Shown piece after piece: positions 11,408-13,503 of a stretch of 13,503 bases of DNA. The notes below the pieces were generated by a model. That model saw nothing but the letters and a program-made list of their open reading frames with translations. It did no database searches and was not told where the DNA came from. This stretch comes from Candidatus Magasanikiibacteriota bacterium (GTDB lineage: Bacteria > Patescibacteriota > Patescibacteriia > Magasanikbacterales > GWA2-37-8): positions 1-13,503 of the forward strand of contig JAPLWP010000073.1 of assembly GCA_026396535.1 (NCBI GenBank), read 5' to 3'. Both the position numbers and the translations under genes were made by a program. Position 1 is the first letter of the stretch, and each line of letters begins with the position of its first letter.

Positions 11408-11893
11408 TTAAGTAGCTTTATTTAGCCTTCGGTACTCTAGCCATGTTACTACAATAACAATGATATCAAGAATGCTAAAGACAATAAGCCAAGGTGAATG
11501 GCTATAAGCAAACCGATAGAGCTGATACACGATGAATAAACCAAAAACAATGATAGCTAATGGATAGGCCCACAGCTTGCGGTTTAATAAGGCGACAATA
11601 AGACCGAGTTTAATAACACCGTGTGCTAGTAAATATATACTGCCAAAGAGATGGCTGCTTACAGAAAGTTGTTCGGCTGATCGGAGTAAAAAGCGAGCTA
11701 CCCGATCTCGCGGATCTTCGCTTAATTCATCGTTGGTTATTAATACCACAATCCGGACAATTTTTTCATTGCTTAGGAAGTATAGCGATATTCCGCTAAT
11801 AATTTCTATCAGAGCGTTTATGCCTTTGGCAACAACCCCAATGATAAAAATATAATGTACCCATTTTTTATTTTGTTTGTCTGTTATTTGCAT
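11408..11893 (-). CDS. DUF2127-family integral membrane protein
   Basis: The 161-residue protein fits the DUF2127 family: hydrophobic segments at about 14-38, 79-103, 108-127 and 135-151. It shows the pattern IFIIGVVAKGINALIEIISGISLYFL, then SSHLFGSIYLLAHGVIKLGLIVALL with conserved H81 and H91, then LWAYPLAIIVFGLFIVYQLYRFAY. No biochemical role is established for the family. The loop between helices 1 and 2 (about 41-78) is charged and longer than the rest. A 116-bp gap with a promoter separates it from the next operon, and 60 bp separate it from the surface-protein gene upstream. Neither gap has a convincing terminator, so some co-transcription is possible. No Shine-Dalgarno sequence. Confidence 0.85.
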   Translation of the reverse strand: MQITDKQNKKWVHYIFIIGVVAKGINALIEIISGISLYFLSNEKIVRIVVLITNDELSEDPRDRVARFLLRSAEQLSVSSHLFGSIYLLAHGVIKLGLIVALLNRKLWAYPLAIIVFGLFIVYQLYRFAYSHSPWLIVFSILDIIVIVVTWLEYRRLNKAT

Positions 11894-11953
11894 AAGAAAA
11901 TATGTTCTATTCTTCTTATACTAACTTACCATTTTTTACGCGAATTGTATATC

Positions 11954-13503
11954 TTAAAGACCTGTTGTGAAATTTTCATTCACAAACTTTCGTGATGCGT
12001 TCAAAAAGATTCCCGTACCAGTTTGCAGTCCGAGTGGAGCAAGGATTTCTGCGGCATGGGCCTCTTGAAATTTTTGTAATGCTTTCGCAGTGGCTTGGCC
12101 GTAATAGGTCGTTTCGTTCTTTGGTGACCCCAGTCCTTGTTCGCTAACGATAAAACCATTTGCATTAAGCATTTTTTGCAGTTCTCTCACATCAGAGTGT
12201 TTCATACCGGTACGTAAATTTTTTGTAAAGACAAACTTCGCATTGGTTGCTTTTTTGAGTAACTCCCCCGAAGATGTCGTTGTAGTTTTTTTGAGGACAA
12301 GGGAAACTTTTTTCATTATGGCATTCGTGCTGTGTCCGGACAATGAATAAAATTTAAAATAAAGTGTATAGATTCCAGAGTTATTTGGTAGAGTGAGCTT
12401 GGCTGTAGTGCTATATGGAAGCATACTGGCATCCGAAAAGGCAGAATTCAGCGATACTGCATAGCCTTTGACGGTAGTTGGATTGGCGTTGAAAGTAAAT
12501 GTTATTTCAGGCGAGGATACTACGAGATCATCATCTTTCGCTCCATTCACCAGCACGGTAAAATTATTATTATCGGCTCCGCTTGCGGTCGGCGAAACAA
12601 TTGTAGCGCCTATACCGACAGCAATAACTGTAACAGAACGTATGACAGCAGCTGCGGCATTACCGGCTGTATCGGAAGCTGTGTATGCGAGGGTATATGT
12701 TCCCGGCACACTAACGTTTACACTACCAGATGTATTTATATGTGATGTAAGGTCGCCCTCTATAGCATCATTGGCAGTAGCGCCAGCATCTGTATAGCTG
12801 CCACTCTGAAAGACGCTTGTGGTGGCATCGCCGAGCAGTGTGATCACCGGTGCTGTTGTGTCTATCACGAAAGCGCTGGAGGTGGCGTAGGTTGAAGTAT
12901 TAGACGCCAAATCAACTGCCGCTACTCGAACATACCATGTTCCGTCGGACAGAGCAGATGAAAAAGTAAATGAATTAACAACGCTGGTTGAGCTTGATGT
13001 AATTGAAAAAAAATTAGCACTGTCACTCAATTGTACAATATATGGTGTAGCAGCGAGTCCTGAACCAGCATCGCTCCCCGCTGTCCAGGTAATTGTCGGA
13101 GTGGTGTCAGTGGTCAAGGCTGTAGTCGTCGGTGTGCCAGGGGCGGTTGGGTCGGTCGTATCAATCACTAATGCTTTGGTCGCGGCCAAGCTAGTAATTA
13201 TTATCGGCGTCGAAGTGGTGTTGCCTGAGGCGTCAGCAATAGTTCCAGTGACGGAATTAATTGATAGATCGTTTGAAGTGTCGCCTGCTTGAACCGTGTA
13301 ATTACAGCTGCCGGTTGTTGAAGGTGTATTAATTGTAAATGTGCAAGTACGATCAGTGGCGCCGGTTTCTAGAGTTACGGTGATAGCACCAGTCGACGTG
13401 ACTAACTCTGAAAAAGTTACATTAATGTCAATAACGCTGCCAGTTCGATATGCACCGTTTGATTTGTTTGAGGTAATATATGTAATGGTAGGTGTAGCGG
13501 TGT
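11954..13503 (-). CDS. Large Ig-repeat cell-surface protein with C-terminal peptidoglycan-binding domain (5' part outside window)
   Basis: The reading frame is open to the window edge with 515 residues visible. The TTG at 13187-13189 is internal, so the gene starts further upstream. Domains in order: a bacterial Ig-like domain (visible residues 1-90) with VIDINVTFSELV, ETGATDRTC and VQAGDTSNDL; a fibronectin-III-like domain (about 115-215) after DTTDPTAPGTP; a DUF5011-type Ig domain (216-294) starting APVITLLGDATTSVF; a further Ig-like domain (about 297-405); and a PG_binding_1 domain (about 425-505) with MKHSDVRELQKMLNANGF and GQATAKALQKFQEAH. The C-terminal domain probably anchors the protein to the wall, and the Ig repeats project outward as an adhesin or fibre. 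The DNA is less AT-rich than its neighbours and rich in Thr/Ser/Ala codons. The signal peptide must lie outside the window. Confidence 0.88.
   Translation of the reverse strand, partial: TATPTITYITSNKSNGAYRTGSVIDINVTFSELVTSTGAITVTLETGATDRTCTFTINTPSTTGSCNYTVQAGDTSNDLSINSVTGTIADASGNTTSTPIIITSLAATKALVIDTTDPTAPGTPTTTALTTDTTPTITWTAGSDAGSGLAATPYIVQLSDSANFFSITSSSTSVVNSFTFSSALSDGTWYVRVAAVDLASNTSTYATSSAFVIDTTAPVITLLGDATTSVFQSGSYTDAGATANDAIEGDLTSHINTSGSVNVSVPGTYTLAYTASDTAGNAAAAVIRSVTVIAVGIGATIVSPTASGADNNNFTVLVNGAKDDDLVVSSPEITFTFNANPTTVKGYAVSLNSAFSDASMLPYSTTAKLTLPNNSGIYTLYFKFYSLSGHSTNAIMKKVSLVLKKTTTTSSGELLKKATNAKFVFTKNLRTGMKHSDVRELQKMLNANGFIVSEQGLGSPKNETTYYGQATAKALQKFQEAHAAEILAPLGLQTGTGIFLNASRKFVNENFTTGL

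Noticed and set aside
13187..13189. TTG as the start of the surface-protein gene
   Set aside because: The frame continues upstream without a stop to the window edge and encodes a recognisable Ig-like domain, so the TTG is internal.

Overview
The window is AT-rich bacterial DNA and most resembles a Patescibacteria/CPR (Parcubacteria-like) genome. This is an inference from gene content and style, not from a marker gene. The grounds are small genes with a CxxC-x17-CxxC zinc ribbon, a GreA with an N-terminal basic extension, DoxX, DUF2127 and Gmad2-type envelope proteins, an Ig-repeat surface protein ending in a peptidoglycan-binding domain, and start codons that almost never have a Shine-Dalgarno sequence. 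TGA is used as a stop (flavoprotein gene, 1352-1354), so the UGA-glycine code of Gracilibacteria/SR1 does not apply. I see no rRNA, tRNA, CRISPR array, insertion sequence or prophage.

Left part (1-3660, minus strand): an HI0933-type flavoprotein is translationally coupled (ATGA overlap) to a secreted coiled-coil lytic transglycosylase. Behind it lie a cold-shock protein with a near-perfect promoter and terminator, and an RGG-rich zinc-ribbon protein. Centre-left (3687-5021, plus strand): greA, a tiny Com-like zinc finger and a DoxX membrane protein, closed by a bidirectional terminator. Centre (5058-7525, minus strand): a small lysine-rich protein, a GT4 glycosyltransferase and a CNNM/CBS membrane protein that lacks the usual C-terminal CorC domain.

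The 426-bp stretch 7526-7951 is the largest gene-free region. It holds a perfect consensus DnaA box, a 29-nt all-AT palindrome, a strong plus-strand promoter and a leader rich in inverted repeats. Downstream on the plus strand is a small stress/envelope-type cluster: a Gln/Ser/Gly/Asp-rich hydrophilic protein, a YtxH-like protein with an internal duplication, and a GlsB/YeaQ-like membrane protein that appears frameshifted.

The right part (9224-13503) is all minus strand. A probable operon (11291 to 9224) encodes a Gmad2 protein, a two-helix Trp-rich membrane protein, an AHSA1/SRPBCC protein and a beta-hydroxyacid-dehydrogenase-type oxidoreductase. Upstream of it are a DUF2127 membrane protein and the C-terminal 515 residues of a large Ig-repeat surface protein that enters from beyond the window edge.

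Regulation has a common theme. At least six minus-strand genes carry a TRTG-type extended -10 element (T-R-T-G-R-T-A), some so close to the ATG that the mRNA would be leaderless or nearly so. I did not find a clearly novel multi-gene system. The best candidates for follow-up are the 7600-7950 intergenic region, the frameshifted GlsB-like gene and the stress-type cluster it belongs to.
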